A DNA stretch of 64,000 nt, from the NCBI GenBank assembly GCA_030762175.1, contig CM060846.1, forward strand, positions 308,236,512 to 308,300,511, read 5' to 3'. Position 1 is the first letter of the stretch; the number at the start of each line of letters is the position of its first letter. The position numbers and the translations under genes were made by a program. Of this stretch, positions 1 to 11,835 are shown one piece after another. The stretch comes from Metallyticus violacea (taxonomy: Eukaryota > Arthropoda > Insecta > Mantodea > Metallyticidae). Under the pieces are notes generated by a model. That model did no database searches. It saw nothing but the letters and a program-made list of their open reading frames with translations, and was not told the origin of the DNA.

Positions 1-1749
1 AAGAGATTTATGGTCTCTTTGGCATTCCAAGCTACCAACACCAGAAACTTTCCCTTTTGACTTCATACAAATAACATGTTAAAGTTATATCATATTGTAT
101 ACATATATACATACATGATATCTACGTTAATAAATGTTATGATTACGTTTGCACATACATATATTATATTTACATTTCCGTAAGGATGGGCCGTAAGGAT
201 TGTTGCAACAAAGAATGTCAAACTGGCTTCTTACCCATAATCTCTGTACCAGCTTTTGCCCGAATAGCATGCCTGTTTTCACGATTGAACTTCAATATTG
301 GTGTGAAAATCAGGAGGCTAAAGAATGGTTATAGCTGGGCAATGTCCCTCGTATCTGTGGCATTATAATCTTTCTACTGAACTTGTTTCTTTCAACCTTA
401 AAATGTGTATAATTCTGTCAAATTTGGAGACATCAAATAGTTTCCAAACTTCATAATTTGAGCATGACACCTAATTACGTTTCTCATCTTCGTTGTGTAT
501 CCAAGACCAAGAACTAATGCTATATTTTATTGATCATAAAAAATTTCCCCTGGCAAGGACCTCTGTTATTTTTTATAAAAAAATTATCTTTGCTAGTTGT
601 ACCTGGTTCGGCTGATTCTGAAGAAACAGGTACATCTACGAATTGCCGTCTTGTCGCTCTTCTGATTCAGCTACTTGTTTACTGGCCAAATCGTCGTTGT
701 CGTCATTGGGGATGGTGAGATAATTTGTTTTCCCTTCTGAATGACTAACATCTTTCTCAACCAACCAACAACACCTTTATCAAAATTAGCATCGTTTGCT
801 TGAAGACATATTCGGTAAATCATGACACACAATACTGAAAACTTAAATCTACGACGACCGATTTAGTTTTGGAGAGTCGAAGGAATATTGTCGCTCTTCG
901 ATTTAAAAAAAAAAAAAAAAAGTTGAGTAGTTCCGAAAATTCCTGAACGGCATGAAAACCTCACCTCGTGATTTTAGAGGTGTTATTATAATTCTGGAAT
1001 TGGTACATGTTTTAAATGTTTAGGTTTTTTAGCGTCATTTGTTTTGAAAAACACTCAGGCAGTTTGGACCTAGGAGTAGTGTGTTTTATGTTTCTTACAC
1101 ACTTGGGACTGAAAGGGTTGCATGTGCTGTTTAAATATGTTCCAAGGACGATAGACATGAACGAAAAGTCCATACTTCCTTGAGATACCTCAGAAGACAC
1201 GTTTGCAGTGTACTTGTTTTAAACTTTTTAAGTCGATGAGCACTTGGGCACAGAGCTTTTTAAGTAAACGACATAAAGAACAGCGAAACACTTTCTTACC
1301 CTTTCTACAGACACCTGTTCTCAAATGGCTAAGGTTGTGTTATATACACATGGTATCTCTTTGCAAAGATGCACCGTGTTACATAAACGCCAAGAAGAGA
1401 TATATCTTATTTATAACTGTGGTTTTGTTTTCTGCGTTTTTGTCTTACGGCGCATCTAAGCACGAACTTAAGTTGCTAAGATACAGCGAAACCCTGAAGT
1501 CCATACGAGTTATATTGATAATAGATATTTTTCTCCCTGCAACCTTAAATATTATTAAAAATCATATGAGAGTATCTTAAAATTCTCTTAAATGTACATG
1601 GCTATGATAAAAAGAAATCGAGGTGAAAGTAGGTAAAAATAAATGAAACCTAAATTAATGTGAAAGTTCTATAATGTCATATTTCTGAAGAAATGTTTGA
1701 CTTACAAATTTTATAGTGTTTTAACTTGTTAATATTTAAAATCACAATC
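1..1749. other. Unique AT-rich DNA, no gene recognised
   Basis: No repeat family or protein motif was recognised. A 17-base A run lies near 905-921. An open frame of 125 codons runs on the plus strand at 1203-1580, but its composition (many F, I, K and S residues) looks like translated AT-rich noncoding DNA, and it has no domain, signal or splice context that I recognise. Confidence 0.5.
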
Positions 1750-1761
1750 ATAGGGTTTATT

Positions 1762-2023
1762 TATTTTTTTAATAGTGTTTAATGCCCGTTTTTACTACTG
1801 AGGCACCACAGGCGGTGAACACTGGTGATACATAAAATGAAATGATATATTGGGAAAGTATTCTTTTTTAAGGAAGGAAACGTTCCAGGCCTAAGCTTAG
1901 GGTACCTCCCCGGCATTTGCCAGTTATGAAGACTGAAGAAAATCTGGAATAAAGCTTAGTCAGGGAGGGCGGTCCTGGCGGGATTCGAACCCCAGACCTC
2001 CCGCTCACGAGTCCGCACCTTAA
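1762..2023 (-). mobile_element. SINE-A copy, 5'-truncated in the tRNA head
   Basis: This is a minus-oriented copy of a SINE family found repeatedly in the window. Reading the minus strand, it has a B-box-like GGTTCGAATCC, a conserved body (AGGTACCCTAAGCTTAGGCC region) and a 3' end of the form AAACACTATT plus an A tail. The first bases of the head, including most of the A box, are missing. It is flanked by an 11/12 direct repeat, atagggtttatt (1750-1761) and ataggatttatt (2024-2035), the expected mark of LINE-mediated insertion. It has lost the internal Pol III A box, so it is probably transcriptionally dead. Confidence 0.85.
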
Positions 2024-2035
2024 ATAGGATTTATT

Positions 2036-3171
2036 GTACATATTTATCATCAAATAGCAGAAAGTATACTTTCTTGTTTTAATATCAATGTCAACCCATG
2101 CTTTGAAATAATAGCTGAGCATTCAGGAGTTTTCTCTTTGTCAAGAGCCACGTCAATAATTATTAGAGTCAACTTTTTTCACTGGAAAACTCGAACAATC
2201 CGCAACAGGACACCTACGTGTTTACTATAGAGTGATAACAAGTAACAACATTAACACAGACAGCTGATGGATATAAATAGACCAGCAGTAGCTTTTCAAT
2301 GATTAGGCTAGATGGAGCAGCTATAGTCGCCCTCTGTGGTAATTTTGAACATAAACAATCTCTTCCACTATATCCTTTTTACACTGTTAGTTCATGAATG
2401 CACGTCAATGAGAAATGTATGGAGGACACCAAAATGTTTAAAGCTCTACTTTTTCATGAACCATGTATTGCCTTCATAAATATTACTTCTCCAGATTGGG
2501 TGGTATCGACCTTAATCTCAGGATATGAACTGGTATTTATAGGAAAACCATACTCTCAAACCATTCACGACTTATTTTCACGTTTAATATTTAAAAACAT
2601 CTGTACCATACCCTTGTGAATTTAGAGGTGCTGGTTGCTGAGCATTAACACGTGCTGTTAACTGACGCACAGAAGTCCAGTCGAAATGAAGCAATGAGAA
2701 TTACGAATCAAGAATAAAGTGTAAGCATTCATTGAGGAATCAGGAATCAAGTGGGCATGGCTTCTCCAACTCTATTTATACCTAGCAAAAACACATGCTA
2801 ACACCGGATTCATATATCATCTAGAATTGCCGTGTTACATTTAAAATTTAAAATCCAAGTGCTCTATTGGTTCGGTTTTTTGGTAAATGACACAATATGA
2901 CGCGAAATTTCTGGAATTTTCGGAAACCGCGTGGCGTCAGCTATCCATTGTTTCGCCCAATTGACGCACATTTTTACTGTGGTATAAATTAAGTTTTATA
3001 CAATGAACTATACTCCAACTTCCGCTTCGCTTTATCTGTGTTGCCTTTCACATAAACAATTTTTACCAAAATTCTTCCATCTTTATTGCGTTATTATGCA
3101 GTGCATTCATAAATATAAAAAATCATTAATTTATAGTTTCTAAGGACGGAGATTCACAAATACAGTTTGGT
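2036..3171. other. Unique AT-rich DNA, nothing recognised
   Basis: No repeat, RNA gene or coding signal was recognised. A 73-codon open frame at 2398-2619 (+) has no recognisable features. Confidence 0.45.
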
Positions 3172-3395
3172 CGGTCCTGGTGATCCATAATTGCCTCGTA
3201 GACCCAAGGTCGCAGTTTCAATCCCGGCCAGGGTCGATGTTATTTTTGGGCGTAAAAATCTCGAGTAATTGCATCCTTTGGAAGGGAAGTAAAGCCGTGG
3301 GTCCCGTGTCGTACATTGACGGCTCGCAAAAACTTCAAGTCTGAAAGAAGAGGTCTCTAAACAAAATTTATCGGCCGTTTCACGTCCTGAAGTTT
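3172..3395 (+). mobile_element. SINE-B copy, diverged, 3' tail missing
   Basis: This is a plus-strand copy of the second SINE family. The tRNA-like head starts with GGTCCTGGTGAT and ends with AATCCCGGCCAGGGTCGA; the complementary TCCTGG and CCAGGG ends imitate an acceptor stem. The body carries the family's central block (GGAAGGGAAGTAAAGCCGTG, then GGTCCCGTGTCGTA) and the block ending in CGGCCGTTTCACG. Similarity stops after TTTCACGTCCTGA, so the 3' end and simple-repeat tail are lost. Many substitutions suggest an old copy. Confidence 0.85.
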
Positions 3396-4168
3396 CAACG
3401 TGCAGGAAGTTTTTCAGTAACAATGGAAACGACGATGGGATTCTGAAATCAGAACAAACAAAGGGTGCTTCTTCCAACACATTACAAACAATCGAATTTA
3501 CTATGGACATCAAGAAAAAAACATTTCTCCTAACTAGGTCAGAAATTTACGACTGTGAAAAAGTTAGGTACACTTTATAATATATCATCAGTCATGGAGC
3601 CTCCTTAAATCTGAAATTACTTTTTCTCACTTATATTTCTAGGGAAAAAAAAAAAAAAGGTATTTGATTAAGGTCATTATGCATCAGCCGACCACCCAGT
3701 ATATGTATATAGGACATAATTGATGTAATGCGGATATGATAGGTAACAATATATAGGTAACAATATATTTGTTAAATCGAAGTTTATATCTAAAGGGCAA
3801 GAGGTGAAAGTAAAAGTCAATTTCCTGGTCATTAAAATAGGCATTGTGCAAACATTTATACAAGAGTAGTTCGGCAATCACTCTCATTTACGTGTATATA
3901 TTATTTTTAGGAGACTGTAGTAAATATGTAAGAGGACAGCGACCAGTTTTTGGTAGAATAAAGAGGCTAGTTAAGTCACTAGAAGCACAAATGTACAAAA
4001 TAAACAAAGACACAGAACTTTCTTAAATATTGTACCTTTCTTTTAATGCAGCAGATGACCAACGCAGTCGTGACGTTACGGAGCATCTGGAAATTGCTTT
4101 TTAATACAAAAAATTGCCCATACCATAAAGTTGAAATAGCATCAATTAATAACATTTAAAGCAGAGTG
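3396..4168. other. Unique AT-rich DNA
   Basis: Nothing was recognised apart from a short A run near 3646-3658. Confidence 0.45.
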
Positions 4169-4402
4169 TGCTGTAGAGAATTTTTTTTAATAGTGTTTAA
4201 GGCCCGTTTTTAATACAGAGGCACCACAGGCGGTGGACACTGATGATACATGAGATGAAATGATATATTGGGAAAGGATTTTTTTAAGGAAGGAAACGTT
4301 CCAGGCCAGTTTTAGGGTACCTCCCCGGCATTTGCCAGTTATGAGGACTGAGGAAAACCTGGAGAAAACCTCAGTCAGGGAGGACGGTCCTGCTGTAGAG
4401 AA
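4169..4402 (-). mobile_element. 5'-truncated SINE-A with exact 12-bp target-site duplication
   Basis: The element itself is 4181-4390 and is flanked by the perfect direct repeat tgctgtagagaa (4169-4180 and 4391-4402). On the minus strand it begins abruptly at GGACCGTCCTCC, just after the position of the B box, and ends with the family 3' end and a short A tail. The whole tRNA-like promoter head is therefore absent, yet the duplication is intact. The truncation happened during insertion, as in incomplete target-primed reverse transcription, and not by later deletion. Confidence 0.92.
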
Positions 4403-7359
4403 TAAAATATATGAGCACCATGCAGGAAGTCCCCATTTATAATGACGCTACAAAAGTAGAATCCTTAGAAGTGGACCCCGGATTTAAGAGCTTGGGTTGG
4501 TCTACCGATGATCTTGTATCTTGATAGGAGAAAATTCGAGTTACGTCAGCATTACGAGTTTTAGGGACGACGTGTATCAAATCAATAGTCTATAGAAGGA
4601 TTCTTTGGGAAACTAGAGACAGGAAGCGATAAGAAAACGACCTTCTTTGGACGCTCTGGTACTCTGCAGTGACTTTTCTGCGATTGCTCGGGTGATCATG
4701 TGTTTGTGTTACTTAGTTTCTTAGAAACGAGAGTGTTCCGTGACGCTACGTGCATAATCAGATAATCCGATATTCAGAATATTCGATATTGGTGCTCTAA
4801 AACCTCATAACCAACTTTTGCTTCGTTTATACATGGAGTAACTTAATTATCACTTCCCCTGTTACCTACACACTTAAGGAGCTAGCGCATAGTAACGATG
4901 ACGTCTGTACATACTCTTTATAAGCTAGCAGGCGCTTAATGCTTTATTTTCAATTTGCATGAGGATACACAACTTACAGCTGTTTCACCTCTCCCTGCAC
5001 TCTATACAAAGTGAAGGCCGGAGCTCGCTTCATCTTATTACACTACTGGTTTACGTATTATACCAAAATACTAACATCGCATTTATTGATCCTCCAGTAT
5101 GTTCTCATGATACGCTGTAAATTCTATAAATATTTATTGCACATAATAAACATTGTCACCCTTTTAGTGCGTGCTTCCAAGGTTTAAGGGAGGTGATAGA
5201 GTGAATATGAAATTTAGTTTTATTTGCATATTTATACTGTCAATACTTTACTTCATAATATACCAGATAGTATTTATGTCAAAATGATCCTAAGGAATGT
5301 TTAAATGTCATCTGTCAAATGGTGACATGCCCCCTTTTTGTGCTGTAGTTCCTCGCTTAGAAATATTTCAGTTGTATTTTGAAATTTCCAGGCTTAGGTA
5401 ATTTTCCCTTCTGGTAGGCATATTTATGCGTTGCCCACACTGATGGAAGGTCTTAGATTGTTAACTGTTTCCAACCTTCTGTTGCCATTTCCTATTAATT
5501 TTGTTTTGAAACCAGATGGAAAAGCTTGAAAAATGCAACGAGATAAACCTTAATCAAAATGCGTAAAGGTGGTCCTGGAAGAGGTAAAACAAATCCTGTC
5601 AATAATTTACATATAGTAATATTAGTGATAGTATTAATGTAAAATTGTAAACATTCAAGACAGTTATAGGCTTACGTTTCATCAATTTGTTCACATATTG
5701 AATCAACTGATGAAAACGCCTCTAGAAGAAAGTTGTTTTCTAGCTCTAGTGTATATAATAATAGTTTGGAAATAAGTAACCCAGAAGATTGAGTAACAAG
5801 TGGTAGTCCTATAATAAATTTGTATTTACTGTCAAGTGCTTTAAACAACTTTAAAATGCAACTTCTGTGATGCAAATTGCAGTATTGTGTGTTTTTATTT
5901 ATTTCAATTTTTCACAAACTTGTTTTTAAGCAATACCTATAACTGAGAAATTATTTATGGTAGGAGCATGAAATTTTAACAGGTTACTGCACAAGGTACA
6001 TTTGATCTACTGAATTTTTTGCACTCCTATCCCAATATTTGTGGTATTTATTAAAATAAATCCGCTGAAACATTTATAACAATATATTTAATTCATAAAG
6101 TATCTATAAAACACTAATGCAATTAAAACCAGTAGATACGAAACGTATTCACTAAAGTGTGTACCAAATTTCACAAACCTAGCACTGATGGTTCTTGTGC
6201 ATATGTACATAAACATGACAAAATTAACATAGGGAAGAGAGGGGGTATCACCCCCCCTTAAATTTTATTTCCGCCATAGCGATGGAGAGAAAAAACAAGA
6301 CAAAGTAAGTTGAGGCAACACGTGGAAAGACTCGATATGGATTATGGTTTTTCATTTTCTCTCGCTCTCTCTCTCTCCCTCTAGAACCCTCTTTAGGGGG
6401 AAAAATAACGCACATGAAGTCTGTCCCACGTGCTTGGAGGAATGAATGGAAGAGAGAGAATAATGCTGGCCGGTTTTCCTGCTTGTGTGGCAGGCGGTGA
6501 ATCGTGTATAGCTTAGGAGCGATGGCGGCGGGCTTACCGTGTACCAAAACATCTTTTTTTATTTCTCCGATCGATTCCCATTCAATGGTTTGGGTTGGTT
6601 CCCTTGAGAGTTTTCCTTTTACTGTCTCCAGCTGGCGCCATGATAGTTTCCTTTCACCGACCCTTGCACTTCCCTCGCACTGAGAACACATGTAGCCGCA
6701 CCGCTTATCTGTGTATCTACGCCTTTAACGAATTTCTGTTTTCTTGTAAAGATCAAACAACGAGATTAAATAGCATTTTCCTAATAAAAACTCCTTTTTC
6801 TGCAAAATGTATTGAGATTATCTTCCGCCTTTACAAATGAAAAGGTTAATCGGTTTCCTTGTTTTCTAGTGAATATAAATAACCACGATGCACAGCTTCT
6901 TAGCATGGTCACCTTAAGGTTTAAGTAAAACAATGGCTTTACTTATGCTGTTAATGTAAAATGACTGATTACTTAAATTTTCAGAGCTATGTGCTGCTAA
7001 TTGCTTTAAACAAATTTAACATGGGAACAGAAGCGCTAGGTTTGCTTCATTCTTTGTGAGAGATGCCAGAATAAAATCCCCCCCCCCAAAGCAGTTTAGT
7101 ATTACACTTGCATACCAATGGAAAAAGGGTCAGTTACTGACCCAAAAGATTTTTCTCATTTTTATTAGTGGTCATTTTTGTGTGTTTTAATGACTTCTAT
7201 CATTGCCATGTCATACACACATTATGACAAGAAATCATCTTTCGACTGCAATTAATTGAGTTATATTAATTGTTAGTACACGCACGCACGCATTAATTAA
7301 TTTATTGCCTTGATATTTATCTTATTCCAATAGCAAACTGCGGTTGAAAAGATGTATAT
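4403..7359. other. Long stretch with no recognised gene or repeat
   Basis: This is mostly AT-rich unique sequence. It contains a CT-rich simple tract at about 6353-6383 and a C run at about 7078-7087. The longest frame is minus-strand 6248-6691 (147 codons); part of it is read through the CT tract, giving a run of R, E and K residues. I recognise no domain in it and see no convincing splice sites, so I do not call it a gene. Confidence 0.4.
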
Positions 7360-7681
7360 AATTCGATGTTTTTTTTTTTTTTGATTGATTTATTGATAGA
7401 CGCTCTTTAACATCTCAGGTCATCAGCGTCCCATTCAACCCAGGGCGTGAAACGGCCGACAAATTTTGCTCAGAGGCCTCTCTTTCAGGCTTGAGGTTAT
7501 TTTTCTTGTCGTAAATGTACGACACGGGACCCACGGCTTTACTTCCCTTCCGAAGGAAGCCATACTTAGGATTTTTACGCCCGAAAAAATCCATCGATCC
7601 TGGCCGGGTTCGAACCCGCGTTTTGGGCGTAGGAGGCAAGTATGGTAACCACTACACCACCAGGACCGATAAATTTGATGT
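7360..7681 (-). mobile_element. Full-length SINE-B with target-site duplication
   Basis: The element spans about 7370-7671. On the minus strand the tRNA-like head reads GGTCCTGGTGGTGTAGTGG (A box), then GGGTTCGAACCCGG (B box), closing with CCAGGATCGA. The body has the central CTTCGGAAGGGAAGTAAAGC block and the CGGCCGTTTCACGCCCTG block. It ends in a short (AATC)-type tail and an A run. Flanking aattcgatgt (7360-7369) and aatttgatgt (7672-7681) match at 9 of 10 positions. Both Pol III boxes look intact. It closely resembles the copy at 28.3 kb, so the two may belong to a relatively young subfamily. Confidence 0.92.
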
Positions 7682-8321
7682 AAAGAGGCTACACTATGAC
7701 ATGAAGATGAGTGACAATAAGTTGAGATGCTTTACAATTCCACTAAAGCAGGAGTGAGTACTCTTAAGTGAAGGGATACGGCAATGGTGGTTCTGTTCAA
7801 CCTGATTGACATTGCAGCATGTAATTCATGCCTTTGTTTCGTGAAACTAATGACCAGTGGGCTAAACAGCACACAAGGAGCGATTCAGTGAGGAAAGAAA
7901 TGTTCTAGACCTTTGCATCATAAATGTAATAAGTTGATCTACATCATCCCTGGCATGTGGTTAGATCTTTTCCAAATGAAGTTCTCTGCTATTTATGCCC
8001 AAGAAGCAAGGACTGATAGCACACAAAGACGTGTACATTGTGCAATAAATACATGTACCATTCTCATACAGCGAAAGAAGAGTTCATTCCAATTAGAATT
8101 TGTTCGCAGTGTGAATCTGAATGATTGTTTTCATATACATGATCCCTCTACTATATTAGATGGATATAGTAAGTTATATAATAAATTTATTAGAAGACTT
8201 ATATTTAATAAAAACGTTACTTCTATTTCGTTGTGAAATGAAAATGAACTCAGCGCTATCTGAATAAAAAGTAACAGCTTTCAAATATTTTCTTTATAAA
8301 CTCTTTGATCTGCAACCTTTC
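7682..8321. other. Unique sequence
   Basis: A 107-codon open frame at 7913-8236 (+) has no recognised feature. No repeat was identified. Confidence 0.4.
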
Positions 8322-8438
8322 GTGTGTAAAAATCCTAAGTATGACTTCCTTCGGAAGAGAAATAGCCGAGCCGTGGATCCCGTGTCGTAGATTTACGGCA
8401 TGTAAAAGAACCTAAAATCCGAATGTCTCTGTGGTCTA
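8322..8438 (+). mobile_element. SINE-B body fragment
   Basis: This fragment keeps only the central part of SINE-B: AAAAATCCTAAGTATGACTT, CTTCGGAAG, CCGTGGATCCCGTGTCGTAG and the ACGGCATGTAAAAGAACCT block. Head and tail are missing, and no flanking duplication was found. Confidence 0.8.
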
Positions 8439-8989
8439 TTTCCCAAGTTTAAGCAAATTTCGCGTTAGTTCAAACTTGCTGTCCATGACTGAAAATCGCA
8501 GGCTAATACACACACGCGGTGATAAAAACACCGATTGCACTAATACCTACATAAATACTGTGATGTCACTTGACACACAACTAGTTCAAGTTTAGAGCTC
8601 TGTAGTGCTGCGCATGCAACTCTGGACTCCCATCTGTTGGCGCGCTACAGAACCAGATCGGAAAGTTTTTTATACCTCCTCGCATATTTAAAATATCTAA
8701 GCCAAAATAATTACAAAAATATACCTTATTCAAAAACAGTAAACTCACTGATCCCCCGTTAGTATTAATTGTGCTACAATGACCATTGGCATGAGGCTAT
8801 AAAACGAAACTTAAATATTGCTGACTGTACTTTAGAAATGTAGCAATTAAAAACAGCATCAGAAATATGGACACTAATCATATACTAGATGAACTGATAA
8901 AAATGAAAATGAATTTTGAAAAGCTTTAAGTTTAGAATATTTTTCTGGTATTTACTATCGATGAGAGCAAATGTGAAGAAAAACTTACA

Positions 8990-9063
8990 GAAAGGATGAC
9001 CTGGCGGTATACGAAACAGAAACCTCCTGTTCAAGAGTCATTGCCTTACCAACTTCGGTCATT
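8990..9063 (-). mobile_element. SINE-A-like tRNA head relic
   Basis: On the minus strand, the segment from GACCGAAGTTGGTAAGGC through GTATACCGCCAGG parallels the SINE-A head (GGCCGAAGTCGTTAAGGC through GAATACCGCCAGG at 23.98 kb). The body that normally follows is absent, so this is a decayed head only, or the head of a related family. Confidence 0.5.
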
Positions 9064-9526
9064 GTATCGGTAAGCTTCACTTAAGCTTACAGGGTATTCC
9101 ATGAATTTTGTAAAAGGGAATATTTTTATTTTCAAAAGTCCCCAATTTATGTACTGAATTTGAAATGTACTGCTGGAAAATGTTCATAAGTTTGAGTTAA
9201 ATCTCTGCTGAGCTTCACTCATCCCACTGTTCAAACCAGGAAAGTTTTCTTTCGTATAAACTTTTCTGGAAGAGGTTGAAGCGGCTTCATTTTCGGCCGT
9301 GGTCACCATTAGTAAGGGCTTTACTATCCCATCCTCTCATGTACAAAAGTCCTAAGCATTAAGGCAGAGGATTAAAAATACGATAAATACGTTTGATGTT
9401 CGGAAATTTAGTAGGATATTAAGTGTTATTTTGTGAAATTGAAGAAAAATAGAAATTTATGGGCCAGCATCTAAACTTAATTTGTGGCAGAGAAAGGTAA
9501 TTTTCCACCAATATTTATGTACTTAC

Positions 9527-9775
9527 ACTTGTAACATTGTTGCATACATGAGAGCTTATCCCCTTTGTGCTAAATTCGCATGAACTTTGCACTACACAAC
9601 AAACACCCATCTTCAATGAACCGTGATTTCTATTCCAAAGAGGAGGGAGCACTTCTCCTGTTGCTACATTATACACCCAAAAGGACGCTATTTGCTGTGT
9701 AACATAACCATTTACAAAACGTATAGCATAATTAGCTTTGTGCGCTTTGACGTTTGAACACATTTGAAAATATTT
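9527..9775 (-). other. Candidate host exon (unrecognised product)
   Basis: On the minus strand an open frame of about 82 codons, cysteine-containing and less AT-biased than its flanks, runs up to the sequence ACAAGT followed by GTAAGTAC, a good 5' splice-donor match (GTAAGT at 9521-9526 in plus coordinates). Upstream, ATATATAG near 9776-9783 could serve as an acceptor, although the preceding pyrimidine tract is poor. The translated segment includes FWVYNVATGEVLPPLWN and MGVCCVVQSSCEF, which read more like an extracellular protein than random translation. I recognise no family. It could equally be a chance frame. Confidence 0.25.
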
Positions 9776-9783
9776 CTATATAT

Positions 9784-10659
9784 CCCTCGTGAATTTTTTA
9801 ATCGAATCTGTAAACTGTGTATCGCTAGGCAGTTAACTTAACTACTAGACCATTATAAGACGATGCAGTTATTTTAAACATCTGCTCGTAAAGGTGTGAG
9901 TAAAATGGTTAAACCTGTTAACGATTTTAAGAATAGTGTGCAATAGTTAAGTTAATATTAGCTATGCATTTGAAGATTATGAGCTCCTATGACAATGTCT
10001 TCGGAATGGACACCGAAATGACTTCAGCAGGGCATATATTATTCTGCAATACATTGTTGCCCAAAGGTAATTGATATTCTAAGGGAAAGAGAAAATAGCG
10101 CTAATATCCATATCTAGACAGATATTTTGTAGGCCGAAATGGAAGCTGAGCACAGAATTTAGTTAAAGCAATAGGTCTTTAGTTATAAACCTTGACCGCC
10201 TAAACTGTGTTTAATCTCTCGGCTATTAAGCGTATCGCAGCCGCCGGCAGCCAAACGCTACTCCGCTTATCTGTCCTTTGTCATACTCTTAAATGTCTCT
10301 TTAATAGCCTGCAATCTGCTGTCATTATAACAGTATATTTCGTTTACGAAGATGATTAGACATTTGATTTTGGAACAACTTTTAAATACGAATGAACTCA
10401 TTGTGTGCAGGCAAAATTTCCTTCGTACATAAGTGCGACCTGTGCATAAATATGAGCAACCTGTTCAAAAAAAAAAAGCCCATACAGACAATCTAAAACG
10501 TTTAGTTTTAAAACAGACAACCACTCAAATCTCTAATATCCGTATACAGAACAATTAATTAACAAAATAAACCAACTGGAAAGGGAATTTAAATCTGCAG
10601 AAGCAATGGTTGTAGGTTTGGCGTAACGGGCTTATATATTCCAAAAATGTAAGGGTTCA
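9784..10659. other. Unique sequence with a GC-richer island
   Basis: No gene or repeat was recognised. About 10190-10330 is less AT-rich than its surroundings (CGCAGCCGCCGGCAGCCAAA and CTTATCTGTCCTTTGTC); no function can be assigned. Confidence 0.4.
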
Positions 10660-10815
10660 TTTTCTGCCAGGGAAATAAAGTCGTAGAATTAAGGTGCGTG
10701 AAAGAAACTCAAGCCTGAAAGCAGGGACCTCTGAGGAAAATTTACCGGTCGTTTCTTGCCCTGAATTGAATGGTACGGTGATGACCTGAGATATTAAAGA
10801 ACGGCCGTAAATAAA
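10660..10815 (+). mobile_element. SINE-B 3' half, diverged
   Basis: This retains the later SINE-B blocks: GAAACTCAAGCCTGAAAG, the ACCTCTGAGGAAAATTTACC region, CCCTGAATTGAATGG, GATGACCTGAGATATTAAAG and a TAAATAAA tail start. Head and central block are eroded or missing. Confidence 0.8.
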
Positions 10816-11741
10816 CTATGTCATCAACAACCAATACGTGAAGTTGAAGATGATGCACATTAAGGCACGCGTATTCATATCATTGTCCTCTACCAGTACA
10901 ATTATTTTAAGTAAACAATAGAAACTATGAAAACAACAGGATTTCCCCCAAAGTTTTTTAGAAAAAATTGAAGTGCATACCTTTCTGAACAGTATTTGAG
11001 CTATGAGTTTACAAAAAATGAAATTATTTTAAGTGCTTTTCCAATTTTATTTTCTTGTCAACCAAACTCTGATAAGATTGTACTTTGAGTTTTTAGTTAA
11101 TTGAAAACTGAATCCCCCTTAATTTTAATAAAGTGAGTCTTTTCTTTTAATATATGGCTGTACTGAACTCCACAATTAATATTCATGGGGAGGGAACAAT
11201 GTGCATTTCTACCATACCATGTTTACTGTACATTCCAAATTCATCAAATTGTCAGTGTGATAGTTGCCTACAGTGCGTATGCATCCAATATAAACTTCAG
11301 ACAATAAAAAAGAATCTCTATTTCTTCTAAGCTAATTGAGGCTTGTAATTAATATTGTACTTTAAATCTGGAGATATTTGAAATTATGAAGCAATTGAAG
11401 AACATCTTTCATGCTAAGGCACCGGAAGTTCTAAGCACTAAAACCAGAATGAAGCGAAATAAGTTTTGTTTGTATTGAACTGTACACAATAGGTGGGAGG
11501 GGTACAATGAGTCGCGACCTACAAACCACCCTCTTCTCTTACGCCTGCCACTCATCAGTTCTTCTTTACCTGTAGCTAATATTTTATGTTCTTGATTTGT
11601 TTGTTACCCTAGTTAGAGTGTATCTAACTTGATGTTAATTGCTTTAGAATCCCAATGCCTAATCAAGATATAAAATGGGAGAGAACTAAACTGCTTACAA
11701 TACTAACTAAGCACATCATTTTACTACAAGGAAAAGCTTAT
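10816..11741. other. Unique AT-rich DNA
   Basis: No repeat or coding signal was recognised. Confidence 0.45.
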
Positions 11742-11751
11742 ATTTGTCTTT

Positions 11752-11835
11752 TTAATAGTATTTAACGCCCGTTTTTACTACCGAGGCACCACAGGCGGTG
11801 AACACTGATGATACATGAGATGAAATGATGAATTG
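11752..11835 (-). mobile_element. SINE-A, 3' part (split copy, left piece)
   Basis: This is the 3' end of a minus-oriented SINE-A: TAATAGTATTTAACGCCCG, then GGCACCACAGGCGGTGAACA and the ATGAGATGAAATGAT block. It stops at aattg, where a solo LTR begins, and resumes at 13084. Joined across the insertion the sequence matches the family's ATGAAATGATATATTGGGAA block, which shows that this was one SINE before interruption. Confidence 0.92.

Noticed and set aside
1203..1580. 125-codon plus-strand frame
   Set aside because: Composition resembles translated AT-rich noncoding DNA; no domain, signal or context.
6248..6691. 147-codon minus-strand frame
   Set aside because: Partly a translation of a CT-rich simple tract; no recognisable domain, no convincing splice sites and no homologous motif.
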